From Actinacidiphila yanglinensis (GTDB lineage: Bacteria; Actinomycetota; Actinomycetes; Streptomycetales; Streptomycetaceae): a stretch of 64,000 nt of DNA. Shown here in pieces: positions 9,674 to 18,392 of this stretch. The DNA lies in assembly GCF_900107965.1 (NCBI RefSeq), contig NZ_FNVU01000009.1:248001-312000 (forward strand), written 5' to 3'. Position 1 is the stretch's first letter, and each line of letters begins with the position of its first letter. The notes below the pieces were generated by a model. It was given only the letters and a program-made list of their open reading frames with translations. It did not search any database and was not told where the DNA came from. A program made the translations under genes and the position numbers.

Positions 9674-10357
9674 TCAGGCGTGGCGGGGCGAGACCAGCAG
9701 GTACGGGTCGCCGCCGCGGGTGCGGTGCTCGGTCGCCTGCCAGCCGCGCGGGCCGAGCAGCGCGGCCACCCGGGCGAGCGCGGCGGGACCGGAGCCGGTC
9801 GCGGACCAGGTCACCTCGACCAGTCCCGGGTGGCCGGCGGGCGCCACCCGGTAGCCCGCCGGACCGCCGCGGTGGGGCGGCACCCCTGCGGCCTCCAGTG
9901 CCAGTGCCACGGCATGCACCGGCCGCTCGCGCTCCCACGCGGCCGGCACCTCCACCGCGCCGTCCCCCAGCACGGCCCGGATCTGGCGCAGCCCCTCCCA
10001 CGCGGCGGCCACCTCCGCGGCCCGCCCGGCCGCGGCCGGCGCCGCGCCGGAGCCGTCGTCCGCGACGAACTGCCCCCGGCCCGCACCGACTTCGGTGCGC
10101 TCCGGGTCCGGCGCGGAAGAGGAGTCCGAGGGCGCGGGCGCGGCCGCCGCGGACAGCTCCGCCCGCACCCGCCGCCCCTCCGGTGTCAGGTAGAACTGCC
10201 CCGACCGGGCGTGCCGCACCGCCAACCCGGCGGCCGCCAGGCCGGTGCACACCTCACCGCGCGCCGTCACCCGGCCCGTCGACGGGTCGGACCCCGTCAC
10301 CGCCCTGCGCTGCGCCGCCGTCAGCCCCTTGCCCACACCGACGACCGTATCCCGCAC
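9674..10357 (-). CDS. Conserved hypothetical protein, possible winged-helix N-terminus
   Basis: 227 residues, family not recognised. Residues 10-68 (LTAAQRRAVTG... GLAAAGLAVRHARSGQFYLT then PEGRRVR) resemble a small winged-helix module ending in a wing. An acidic/Ala-rich linker (about 70-110) leads to a C-terminal domain of about 110 residues with a regular alpha/beta pattern. It is divergent from the helD-type gene, separated by a 160 bp palindrome-rich region, so the two may share regulation. No catalytic motif is apparent. Confidence 0.65.
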   Translation of the reverse strand: MRDTVVGVGKGLTAAQRRAVTGSDPSTGRVTARGEVCTGLAAAGLAVRHARSGQFYLTPEGRRVRAELSAAAAPAPSDSSSAPDPERTEVGAGRGQFVADDGSGAAPAAAGRAAEVAAAWEGLRQIRAVLGDGAVEVPAAWERERPVHAVALALEAAGVPPHRGGPAGYRVAPAGHPGLVEVTWSATGSGPAALARVAALLGPRGWQATEHRTRGGDPYLLVSPRHA

Positions 10358-10393
10358 GTCCGACAGGCAGCGCCCGCCGCGGCCCGAACGAGA

Positions 10394-10484
10394 AAATCCC
10401 CGCCCCGCAATTGCGGAGCGGGGATTTCCCCGCGTATATTAGGTTTTTCTGTGTGCCCACAGAAAAAGCCCCTACAAAGGGGCT
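10394..10484 (+). promoter_or_regulatory. Three stacked hairpins/palindromes and possible promoter before helD
   Basis: Three inverted repeats follow one another: 10394-10427 (AAATCCCCGC ... GCGGGGATTT around CCGCAATTGCGG), 10444-10467 (TTTTTCTGTG ... CACAGAAAAA), and 10467-10484 (AGCCCC-TACAAA-GGGGCT). A competing pairing exists, GCGGGGA-TT-TCCCCGC at 10418-10433, sharing an arm with the first. TTGCGG (10411) and TATATT (10435), 18 bp apart, could be -35/-10 boxes, putting the first two palindromes over the promoter and the others in the leader RNA. The patch is visibly richer in AT than its surroundings. Confidence 0.55.
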
Positions 10485-10517
10485 GATGAACGACAGCATA
10501 TCCGACAGGGAGCGATC

Positions 10518-12755
10518 TTGTCAACTCGCGAAAGCGTCGAATTGCAGCGCGAGCAGGAATTCATCGACCGGCTCTACGAACGTGTAAGCGTGCTGCGCGA
10601 GGACGCCGCGGAAGGCGTCGAGGACGCGCTGGCCCCGGTGGGGAACGGCCTGCAGGCCCGCGTCGAACGCGACGTGCTGGTCGCCGAGCGGTCCGGGCTG
10701 CTGTCCGCCCTGAATGCGGTGGACGGCTCGCTGTGCTTCGGCCGTATCGATCTGCACGACGGCAGCGCGCACCATATCGGCCGGATCGGAATTCGCGAGG
10801 ACGACACCGACCGCACCCCCCTGCTGATCGACTGGCGGGCACCGGTCGCCCGCCCGTTCTATCTCGCCACCGGCCATACGCCCATGGGCCTGCGCCGGCG
10901 CCGGCACATCAGCACCGACGGCCGCACGGTGACCGAGCTGCACGACGAGATCCTCGATCTCGGGGACCGCGAGCGCAGCGGGTTCGAGGACCCGAGCGGC
11001 GACGCCGTGCTGCTCGCCGCGCTCGGCTCCGCCCGCACCGGCCGGATGGGCGACATCGTGCGGACCATCCAGGCGGAGCAGGACCGCGTCATCCGCGCAC
11101 CGCACCGCGGCGTCCTCGTCGTCGAGGGCGGCCCCGGCACCGGCAAGACCGCGGTCGCGCTGCACCGCGCGGCGTACCTGCTGTACGAGCACCGCGAGTT
11201 GCTGGCCAAGCGCGCGGTCCTGATCGTGGGCCCCAACCCCGCCTTCCTGCGGTACATCGGGGAGGTGCTGCCCGCCCTCGGGGAGACCGGGGTCATGCTC
11301 GCCACGCAGGCGGAGCTCTTCCCGGGCGTCCACGCGCGCGGCACCGACAGCCCGCGTGCGGCGGTGGTCAAGGGCGGCGCGGGGATGGCCGAGGCGCTCG
11401 CGCTCGCGGTGCGCGACCGCCAGGCGCTCCCCGAGCCCGGGGCGCCGATGATCATCCGGCACGACGACGGGGACCTCGTGCTGGACTGGGAGATCGCCTA
11501 CGAGGCGCGGCAGGCCGCCCGCGACAGCCGGCTCCCGCACAACCTCGCCCGCCCGCACTTCGCGTTCCACCTGATCGACGCCCTCACCACCCAACTCGCC
11601 GACCGCATCGGCGCGGACCCGTACGGCGGTCCCAACTTCCTCGGGCCCGACGACATCGCCCAGCTGGCCAAGAGCGTCGCCGCCAGCGACGAGGTGCACG
11701 CCGCCGTGGCGGAGCTGTGGCCGCTGCTCACCCCCGAGGAGTTCCTCGCGGACTACCTGGCCGAGCCGGTCTACCTCCCGGACGAGGACGCCGCGGCCGT
11801 CCGCCGTGCGCCCGGGGAGCGGGAGTGGACCCCGGCCGACGTGCCGCTGCTCGACGAGGCCGCCGAACTGCTGGGGACCGACGACAGCGCGGAGCGGGCC
11901 GCGGCCGAGGCCCGGCGCCAGGAGCGGGTCGTCTACGCGCAGGGCGTGCTGGAGCTCTCCCGGGGATCGGAGACCCACGAGTTCGAGGACGAGGAGTCCG
12001 AGGTCCTGGCTGCCCACGACATCATCGACGCCGAACGCATGGCGGAGCGGCAGGAGGAGGACGATCACCGCAGCGCGGCCGAGCGGGCCGCCGCCGACCG
12101 GACCTGGGCGTTCGGGCACATCATCGTCGATGAGGCGCAGGAACTGTCGCCGATGGCCTGGCGGCTGCTGATGCGCCGGTCCCCGACCCGCTCGCTGACC
12201 CTGGTCGGCGATCCGGTGCAGACCTCCGAGGGCGCGGGCGGCGTCGGTTCGTGGGAGAAGATCCTCCGCCCCTACGTCGGCGACCGTTTCACGCATGTGC
12301 GGCTGGGCGTCAACTACCGCACGCCCGCGGAGATCATGGAGCTGGCCGCCGGTGTCGTCCGGGCCCAGGACCCGTCGTTCGAGCCGCCCGGATCGGTGCG
12401 GTCCACCGGGGAGAAGCCCTGGACGCGATCGGCCGGCGCGGACCTCGCCGGCGAAGTGGCCCGGGCCGTCGCCGAGATGACGCCGGAGGAGGGGCGGCTC
12501 GGGGTGATCGCGCCGCGGGAGCTGCACGAGGAGATCGCGGCCCGGCTCGACGGGATCACGGCGGGCGCGGAGCCCGATCTCACCCGTCCGGTGGTGCTGC
12601 TCGACCCGCGGGAGGCGAAGGGGCTGGAGTTCGACCACGTGCTGGTCGTGGAGCCGGGGCGGTTCGGGACCAGCGACCTGTACGTGGCGCTGACCCGCGC
12701 GACCCAGCGGCTGGGCATCGTGCACCGTGAGCCGCTGCCCGAGCCGCTGCGCTGA
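10518..12755 (+). CDS. helD: HelD/HelR-type RNA polymerase-associated helicase
   Basis: 745 residues of the UvrD/Rep-like SF1 family, HelD branch. An N-terminal coiled coil (LQREQEFIDRLYERVSVLRE) is followed by GRIGIRE...PLLIDWRAPVARPFY, a hallmark of HelD proteins. Walker A is GGPGTGKTA (about 204-212), VDEAQELSP is near 537 (DEXQ box), and LVGDPVQT, NYRTPAEI and VALTRATQRLG complete the helicase motifs. HelD proteins dislodge stalled RNA polymerase from DNA, and some streptomycete members (HelR) give rifampicin tolerance. The start chosen is TTG at 10518 behind CAGGGAG; no closer ATG fits. The preceding palindrome array is the likely control region. Confidence 0.9.
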   Translation: MSTRESVELQREQEFIDRLYERVSVLREDAAEGVEDALAPVGNGLQARVERDVLVAERSGLLSALNAVDGSLCFGRIDLHDGSAHHIGRIGIREDDTDRTPLLIDWRAPVARPFYLATGHTPMGLRRRRHISTDGRTVTELHDEILDLGDRERSGFEDPSGDAVLLAALGSARTGRMGDIVRTIQAEQDRVIRAPHRGVLVVEGGPGTGKTAVALHRAAYLLYEHRELLAKRAVLIVGPNPAFLRYIGEVLPALGETGVMLATQAELFPGVHARGTDSPRAAVVKGGAGMAEALALAVRDRQALPEPGAPMIIRHDDGDLVLDWEIAYEARQAARDSRLPHNLARPHFAFHLIDALTTQLADRIGADPYGGPNFLGPDDIAQLAKSVAASDEVHAAVAELWPLLTPEEFLADYLAEPVYLPDEDAAAVRRAPGEREWTPADVPLLDEAAELLGTDDSAERAAAEARRQERVVYAQGVLELSRGSETHEFEDEESEVLAAHDIIDAERMAERQEEDDHRSAAERAAADRTWAFGHIIVDEAQELSPMAWRLLMRRSPTRSLTLVGDPVQTSEGAGGVGSWEKILRPYVGDRFTHVRLGVNYRTPAEIMELAAGVVRAQDPSFEPPGSVRSTGEKPWTRSAGADLAGEVARAVAEMTPEEGRLGVIAPRELHEEIAARLDGITAGAEPDLTRPVVLLDPREAKGLEFDHVLVVEPGRFGTSDLYVALTRATQRLGIVHREPLPEPLR

Positions 12756-12832
12756 CGTTCGCGGGACGCGCCGCGGGCGGACGCCCTCCCGGCGGACGCT
12801 GCCACGTGCCGGGCACCGCCTAGGATCTGAGG

Positions 12833-15616
12833 ATGGATCTTCGGTGGCCGCGCGGCAGGAAGTGGTTCGCGGCGGTGGGGGCGTTCGCCGTCGTGGCGGT
12901 GGGCGGCGTCGTCACGGGGACGGCGGCGGGGCACGGCGGGGGAGCGGGGGTGCACCGCAGCGACGCCATGCTGACCGGCGCCGGGGGAGTGCGGCTGGAC
13001 ACCTCCTACTTCACCGACGGCGGCACCGGGCGCCGGCCCGCGGTGCTGCTCGCCCACGGGTTCGGCGGCAGCAAGGACGACGTGCGCGGCCAGGCCGAGG
13101 CGCTGGCCGCGCACGGCTACGCGGTACTGACCTGGTCCGCGCGGGGCTTCGGCGCGTCCGGCGGCCGGATCGGGCTCAACGCGGAGAACGGCGAGGTCGC
13201 GGACGTCAGCCGGCTCATCGACTGGCTCGCGGCCCGCCCCGACGTCCAGCTCGACGCCCCCGGCGACCCGCGCGTCGGCGTCTCGGGGATCTCCTACGGC
13301 GGGGCGATCTCGCTGCTCGCGGCGGGATACGACCACCGGGTCGACGCGATCGCGCCCCGCGAGACGTACTGGAACCTCGCCGACGCGCTGCTGCCCGACG
13401 GCGTGTACAAGAAGCTGTGGGGCGGCATCCTCTTCTCGGGCGGCTCGGCGCAGAACGCGTCGTCCGCCGGCGGCGCGCCGACGGTCACCGGCGCACCCAC
13501 GACCGCACCCGCGGGCGGCGGTTCGGCGACCGGCGGCGCGCCCGGCAGCCCGCGGTCCGCCGCCGAGAGCCCCGCGGCCGCACCGGCCGCCTCGCCCGAC
13601 CCCGTCTGCGGCCGGTTCGAGCCGTCGATCTGCGACCTCTACCAGCGCATCGCCACCACCGGGCAGCCCGATGCGGCCGACCGGGCCCGGCTCGCCGCGC
13701 TGAGCCCGTCCGCCGTCGCCAGCCGGATCAAGGTGCCCGCGCTGATCGTGCAGGGGCAGACCGACTCCCTCTTCACGCTCGCCCAGTCCGACGCCATGGC
13801 CAAGGCGATCACGGCGAACGGCGCCCCGGTGGCGATGGACTGGATCGCCGGCGGCCACGACGGCGGCAACACCGAGGACGCTCGGGTGGACGGCCGGGTC
13901 ACGGCGTGGTTCGACCACTACCTCAAGCACGACACCGGCGTGAGCACCGGCCCGGGCTTCCGCGTCACCCGCACCGGCGGCCTGAACTCGACCGACGGAA
14001 CGGTGGTGCTGCGCGGCGCGAGCGCGGACCGCTACCCGGGGCTGGCCGGCGGCGCCGAGCGGGTCCCGCTGACCGGCGCGGCCCAGCGGATCACCAACCC
14101 CGCCGGGGGCGCGCCGCCCGCGATCTCGGCGGTGCCGGGTTCGGGGTCGATCTCCGCGCTCGCCCAGCTCGGCGCGAGCGCGGCGGTGGACTTCCCCGGC
14201 CAGTCCGCCCGGTTCGTCTCCGCGCCGCTGCGCCGGGCCACCACGCTGACCGGTGCGCCGGCCGTCACCGTCAAGGTCGCGACCACCGCGCCCCAGGCGG
14301 TGCTGTTCGCGAAGCTCTACGACGTCGGCCCGAACGGCAAGGAGACGCTGCCGGAGGGCCTGGCCACGCCGGTACGGGTGGCCGGTGCGCCGTCGGGCCG
14401 CACCGTGCGCATCGCACTCCCCGCGGTCGACCACGAGTTCGCGGCCGGGCACCGGATGGCGCTGGTCCTGGCCAGCACCGACCTCGGCTACGCGACGCCC
14501 GCCGCGCCGGCCACGTACACCGTCGCCCTGGCCGGTCCGGCGCTGACCGTTCCCACCGACCGCGCGCTGAGCGCCGACGCGAGCCCGCTGCCGTGGTGGA
14601 CGTGGGTGCTGCCGCCGGTCGCGGTGGTGGTGGCCGCACTGCTGCTGGTCACCGGCCGCCGCCGGGTCCGGCCCCGCGCGGCCGACCCGGAGCTGGCCGC
14701 GGTGCCGCTGCGGATCAGCGGGCTGAGCAAGCGGTACGCGAAGTCCGCGGACCGGTACGCGGTGCGGGAGCTGACCTTCCAGGTGGAGCCCGGCCAGGTG
14801 CTGGGGCTGCTCGGGCCGAACGGCGCCGGGAAGACCACCACCCTGCGGATGCTGATGGGCCTGATCCGGCCGGACGAGGGGGAGATCCGGGTGTTCGGGG
14901 AGGCGGTGCGGCCGGGCGCGCCGGTGCTCTCCCGGGTCGGCGCCTTCGTCGAGGGGGCGGGCTTCCTCCCGCACCTGACCGGCCGCCAGAACCTTGACCT
15001 GTACTGGCAGGCGACCGGGCGGCCGGAGGAGGACGCGCACCTCGCCGAGGCGTTGCGGATCGCCGGTCTCGGCGACGCGCTGCAGCGCGCGGTGCGGACG
15101 TACTCCCAGGGGATGCGGCAGCGGCTGGCGATCGCGCAGGCCATGCTCGGGCTGCCGGACCTGCTGATCCTGGACGAGCCCACGAACGGCCTCGACCCGC
15201 CGCAGATCCGGGAGATGCGCGAGGTGATGATCCGCTACGCCGGGACCGGCCGGACCGTGATCGTCTCCAGCCACCTGCTGGCGGAGGTCGAGCAGACCTG
15301 CACCCACCTGGTGGTCATGGACCGCGGGCGGCTGGTCACGGCCGGCCCGGTCGCGGAGATCGTCGGCTCGGCGGACACCGTACTGGTCGGCGTGGCGGGC
15401 GAGTTGACGCAGGAGCTGGTGGACACGGCGGCCGCGCTGCCCGCGGTGGCGACGGCGGTGCGCGCCGAGGACGGGCTGCTGGTCGTCATGGCGGGTGGGG
15501 CGACACCGGCCGAGCTGGTGGCCGAGCTGGTCCGGCTCGGCGTGCCGGTGGCGCGCGTCGGCCCGCACCGCGGCCTGGAGGACGCCTTCCTGACCCTGAT
15601 CGGAGGCTCGGCATGA
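12833..15616 (+). CDS. Fusion of exported alpha/beta hydrolase (S15/CocE-like) and ABC transporter ATPase
   Basis: 927 residues with two unrelated parts. Residues 10-32 form an N-terminal membrane anchor. About 45-400 is an alpha/beta hydrolase: LLAHGFGGSKDDVRG, nucleophile elbow GISYGG (about 150-155), QGQTDSLF (Asp), GGHDGG (His). About 400-570 is a jelly-roll of the X-Pro dipeptidyl-peptidase C-terminal type. A transmembrane helix at about 586-608 is followed by RRR. Residues 625-925 are an ABC ATPase: GPNGAGKTT (about 659), YSQGMRQR (about 757), LLILDEPTNGLD (about 777). The hydrolase would face outside and the ATPase inside. It overlaps the permease gene by ATGA, so the two are translated together. 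A 50-residue Gly/Ala/Pro/Ser insert interrupts the hydrolase. Confidence 0.9.
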   Translation: MDLRWPRGRKWFAAVGAFAVVAVGGVVTGTAAGHGGGAGVHRSDAMLTGAGGVRLDTSYFTDGGTGRRPAVLLAHGFGGSKDDVRGQAEALAAHGYAVLTWSARGFGASGGRIGLNAENGEVADVSRLIDWLAARPDVQLDAPGDPRVGVSGISYGGAISLLAAGYDHRVDAIAPRETYWNLADALLPDGVYKKLWGGILFSGGSAQNASSAGGAPTVTGAPTTAPAGGGSATGGAPGSPRSAAESPAAAPAASPDPVCGRFEPSICDLYQRIATTGQPDAADRARLAALSPSAVASRIKVPALIVQGQTDSLFTLAQSDAMAKAITANGAPVAMDWIAGGHDGGNTEDARVDGRVTAWFDHYLKHDTGVSTGPGFRVTRTGGLNSTDGTVVLRGASADRYPGLAGGAERVPLTGAAQRITNPAGGAPPAISAVPGSGSISALAQLGASAAVDFPGQSARFVSAPLRRATTLTGAPAVTVKVATTAPQAVLFAKLYDVGPNGKETLPEGLATPVRVAGAPSGRTVRIALPAVDHEFAAGHRMALVLASTDLGYATPAAPATYTVALAGPALTVPTDRALSADASPLPWWTWVLPPVAVVVAALLLVTGRRRVRPRAADPELAAVPLRISGLSKRYAKSADRYAVRELTFQVEPGQVLGLLGPNGAGKTTTLRMLMGLIRPDEGEIRVFGEAVRPGAPVLSRVGAFVEGAGFLPHLTGRQNLDLYWQATGRPEEDAHLAEALRIAGLGDALQRAVRTYSQGMRQRLAIAQAMLGLPDLLILDEPTNGLDPPQIREMREVMIRYAGTGRTVIVSSHLLAEVEQTCTHLVVMDRGRLVTAGPVAEIVGSADTVLVGVAGELTQELVDTAAALPAVATAVRAEDGLLVVMAGGATPAELVAELVRLGVPVARVGPHRGLEDAFLTLIGGSA

Positions 15617-16524
15617 GCACCGCACCCGCCGCACCCGTGCCCGACCTGCCCGAGCTCCCCGACGACCCGGGGGCGTCCGGGGCGGCCACCGCGCCCGGCT
15701 ACCGGCCCGGCCGCACGCTGCGGCTGCGGGTGGAGGCCCGCCGCCAGTTGCGCAGGCGCCGCACGATCGTGGTGGCGGCGCTGCTGGCGCTGCTGCCGTT
15801 CGTGCTGATGGCCGCGTTCGCCATCGGCGGCACCCCCAGCGACGGCGGCAACGGGCCGACGCTGATCGACACGACCACCTCCTCCGGGGCGAACTTCGCG
15901 GCGACCTGCCTGTTCGTGTCGGCGGGCTTCGTCCTGGTGGTGCCGGTCGCGCTCTTCTGCGGGGACACGGTCGCCTCCGAGGCGGGCTGGTCGAGCCTGC
16001 GCTACCTGCTGGCCGCGCCGGTGCCGAGGGCCCGGCTGCTCGCGGTGAAGCTCACCGTGGCGCTCGGCTTCAGCGCCGTCGCGCTCGTGCTGCTGCCGGC
16101 GATCGCGCTGGCGGCGGGCACCGCGGCGTACGGCTGGGGGGACCTGGAACTGCCGACCGGGGGCACGATCGCGCCCGGCGGGGCCGCCGCCCGGCTGGCG
16201 ATCGCGATCGGGTACATCTTCGTCGGGCAGCTCGTCACCGCGGCGCTGGCGTTCTGGCTGTCCACGGTCACCGACGCGCCCCTGGGCGCGGTGGGCGGCG
16301 CGGTCGGGCTGACCATCATCGGCAACGTGCTGGACGCGGTGACCGCGCTGCACCGGTGGCGCGACGTGCTGCCCGCGCACTGGCAGTTCGCCTGGCTGGA
16401 CGCGATGCAGCCGGCCACGGAGTGGACCGGGATGATCGAGGGCACCTCCCTCTCGGTGTCGTACGCGGTGGTGCTCACCGCGCTCGCGTTCCGCGGCTTC
16501 CGCACCAAGGACATCGTGTCCTGA
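15613..16524 (+). CDS. ABC transporter permease
   Basis: 303 residues with an N-terminal Pro-rich cytosolic stretch, LRLRVEARRQLRRRRT just before the first helix, and about six transmembrane segments, in ABC-2 style. ALFCGDTVASEAGWSSLRYL then LAAPVPRARLLAVKL (about 115-145) is the conserved cytosolic loop of this group. The start ATG at 15613 overlaps the stop of the hydrolase-ATPase fusion (ATGA), so this is almost certainly its membrane partner. Substrate unknown; the exported hydrolase domain of the partner suggests a link to a peptide- or ester-containing compound outside the cell. Confidence 0.88.
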   Translation: MSTAPAAPVPDLPELPDDPGASGAATAPGYRPGRTLRLRVEARRQLRRRRTIVVAALLALLPFVLMAAFAIGGTPSDGGNGPTLIDTTTSSGANFAATCLFVSAGFVLVVPVALFCGDTVASEAGWSSLRYLLAAPVPRARLLAVKLTVALGFSAVALVLLPAIALAAGTAAYGWGDLELPTGGTIAPGGAAARLAIAIGYIFVGQLVTAALAFWLSTVTDAPLGAVGGAVGLTIIGNVLDAVTALHRWRDVLPAHWQFAWLDAMQPATEWTGMIEGTSLSVSYAVVLTALAFRGFRTKDIVS

Positions 16525-16647
16525 CGGCCCATGGGGGACCGTCGCCGCCTGCCTGGGTCGACATCCACGCCGAAGTGGGCGGGAACCGGTTCGTGCTGAC
16601 AGCGCGTCGGATCGACGTGTCATGGTCATGGCATCGTAAAATTATCG

Positions 16648-16680
16648 GCCGTTCGGGTAAAACGACGGATGCCGAACGGC
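16648..16680. terminator. Inverted repeat after the ABC genes / before the S53 protease
   Basis: Arms GCCGTTCGG (16648-16656) and CCGAACGGC (16672-16680) pair perfectly over 9 bp around a 15-base loop. It could end the ABC operon or serve as an operator for the S53 gene 100 bp downstream; sequence alone does not decide. It sits in an AT-richer patch (CGTAAAATTATCGG). Confidence 0.4.
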
Positions 16681-16780
16681 GAACTCCCTTGTCCTGGGCA
16701 TGATCTATCGGTGTGATCACCGCAGCCGTTCCCGTGACGGCCGCACCATGCCAGGAGAGCCCTCCACGCAAGGAGAGTCC

Positions 16781-18163
16781 ATGCGCACACCTCGCCCGCG
16801 GCCGCGCGCCGTGGTCGCGGCGGCTGGGGCCACCGCCCTCACCGCCGCCGCTCTGATGGCCGCTCCGCTCACCGGTGCCGCGTCCGCCTCGGCCGGCCAC
16901 GCCGCCCCCGCGGTCAAGCCGGTGCCCGCCGTCGTCGGGCACGAGCTGGTCAAGGGGGCCGGCAGCCCGCTGACCATCGCCCAGTGCCAGGCCCAATGGG
17001 GCATCAACTGCTACACGCCGGTGCAGTACCGGCAGGCGTACGACCTCAACCCGCTGTACCGCGCGGGCGTCACCGGCAAGGGCCGGACCATCGTGATCGT
17101 CGACTCCTTCGGCTCGCCGACGATCCAGCACGACCTCGACGTGTACAGCAAGCAGTTCGGCATGCCCAGCACCAAGGTGCAGGTGGTCAAGTGGGGCAAC
17201 GTGCCGCCCTTCGACCCGACCAACCCCGACCACACCGGCTGGGCCGGCGAGAGCACGCTGGACGTCGAGATGGCGCACGCGATCGCCCCGGCCGCGCACA
17301 TCGTGCTGCTGGAGACGGGCGTGGCCGAGACCGAGGGCGTCACCGGCCTGCCGGAGATGATGGACGGCGAGAAGGCGCTGATCGACCGCGGGGTCGGCGA
17401 CGTCATCACGCAGAGCTTCGGCGCCACCGAGAACACCTTCCCCGGTTTCGACAAGGGCGACTTCTCCAGCATCCGGAACCTGCGCTACGCCTTCGAGGAC
17501 GCGGCGCGGCACGGCGTGACGGTGCTCGGCTCCTCCGGCGACGGCGGGGCGACCGACGCGACCGAGGACGGCAGCAGCAACTACCCGTACCGGGTGAACT
17601 CCTGGCCGTCCGCCGACCCGCTGGTCACCTCGGTCGGCGGCACCCAGCTCCACCTGGACCAGGCCGGCAACCGCACCGCGCCGGAGAGCGTGTACAACGA
17701 CAACGGCGCGGGCGGCGGCGGCCAGTCGCACGTCTTCGCCCGGCCGTCGTACCAGAACGGCGTGAAGAGCGTGGTGGGCGCGCAGCGCGGCACCCCGGAC
17801 ATCTCGATGGCCGCGGCCGTCGACGGCGGTGCCTGGGTGTACTCCAGCTACGACCCGACGCAGGTCGGCTGGGACGTCTACGGCGGTACCAGCGAGGCCA
17901 GCCCGCTCTTCTCGGGCATCGTGGCGCTGGCCGACCAGGTCGCCGGGCACCGCGTCGGCGACATCCACACCGCGCTCTACGCGCTCGCCAAGGGCACCGG
18001 GAAGTTCGGCGGCGTGGTCGACGTCAAGGACGGCACGAACAACACCTACGACGGCGTCACCGGCTACACCGCGGTGAAGGGCTACGACATGGCCACCGGC
18101 GTCGGCACCGTGGACGCGGCGAAGTTCGTCCCCGCGCTCGCGCTGCTCAGCCCGCTGGGCTGA
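16781..18163 (+). CDS. Secreted S53-family (sedolisin) serine protease without the usual long propeptide
   Basis: 460 residues: a signal peptide (1-40), a short spacer, then the catalytic domain directly. The Glu/Asp pair is in GESTLDVEM (E157, D161), the oxyanion Asp in SSGDGGA (D254), and the nucleophile in GGTSEASP (S371). A C-terminal region with DVKDGTNNTYDG and YDMATGVGTVD supplies Ca-site-like residues. Sedolisins normally carry an activation domain of about 180 residues; here the catalytic domain starts near residue 70, so the protein belongs to the short actinobacterial type. Start: ATG 16781 behind AAGGAGAG; the frame is open upstream but adds no signal. It is followed by a strong terminator. 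Confidence 0.88.
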   Translation: MRTPRPRPRAVVAAAGATALTAAALMAAPLTGAASASAGHAAPAVKPVPAVVGHELVKGAGSPLTIAQCQAQWGINCYTPVQYRQAYDLNPLYRAGVTGKGRTIVIVDSFGSPTIQHDLDVYSKQFGMPSTKVQVVKWGNVPPFDPTNPDHTGWAGESTLDVEMAHAIAPAAHIVLLETGVAETEGVTGLPEMMDGEKALIDRGVGDVITQSFGATENTFPGFDKGDFSSIRNLRYAFEDAARHGVTVLGSSGDGGATDATEDGSSNYPYRVNSWPSADPLVTSVGGTQLHLDQAGNRTAPESVYNDNGAGGGGQSHVFARPSYQNGVKSVVGAQRGTPDISMAAAVDGGAWVYSSYDPTQVGWDVYGGTSEASPLFSGIVALADQVAGHRVGDIHTALYALAKGTGKFGGVVDVKDGTNNTYDGVTGYTAVKGYDMATGVGTVDAAKFVPALALLSPLG

Positions 18164-18176
18164 GGCGAGCCGAGCG

Positions 18177-18218
18177 GGACCGCCGCCGCGCCCTCCTGGC
18201 AGGGCGCGGCGGCGGTCC
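18177..18218 (+). terminator. Strong intrinsic terminator of the S53 protease gene
   Basis: A perfect 17 bp stem (18177-18193 with 18202-18218, core GGACCGCCGCCGCGCCC) with an 8-base loop, followed by TTGGTGTTT, 13 bp after the stop codon. Confidence 0.85.
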
Positions 18219-18292
18219 TTGGTGTTTCCGGGGTCCGGTGGCCCGCCGCGCGGAGGGGTGGAAGCCGCCAACGGCGTTATCTGTAAAGACTC

Positions 18293-18346
18293 TTGACAGT
18301 TGGGTGGTCCAGACCAAACAGTATGGGTCAGCATTGGTCCAGACCA
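18293..18346 (+). promoter_or_regulatory. Chitinase promoter with two DasR-type (dre) sites
   Basis: TTGACA at 18293-18298 is a good -35 box. TGGTCCAGACCA occurs twice, at 18305-18316 and 18335-18346, 30 bp apart, both palindromic as TGGTC-NN-GACCA. They match the DasR-responsive element core known from streptomycete chitin and GlcNAc genes, and the 12 bp direct repeat described in chitinase promoters. The first copy lies just downstream of the -35 box, placed to block RNA polymerase. Induction by GlcNAc phosphates or chitin oligomers is inferred. Confidence 0.8.
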
Positions 18347-18392
18347 GCATGGCCCCCTGTGCTGGGACCCCCCATCGAAGGGAGCGCGGTCC

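Noticed and set aside
10467..10484. Rifamycin-associated element before helD
   Set aside because: The arms read AGCCCC then GGGGCT, the opposite arrangement to the element as I know it, and spacing differs.
10486..10587. Possible 33-codon leader ORF overlapping the helD start
   Set aside because: The AGGGG before its ATG is too close and buried in a hairpin, and the encoded peptide shows no stall-type motif.
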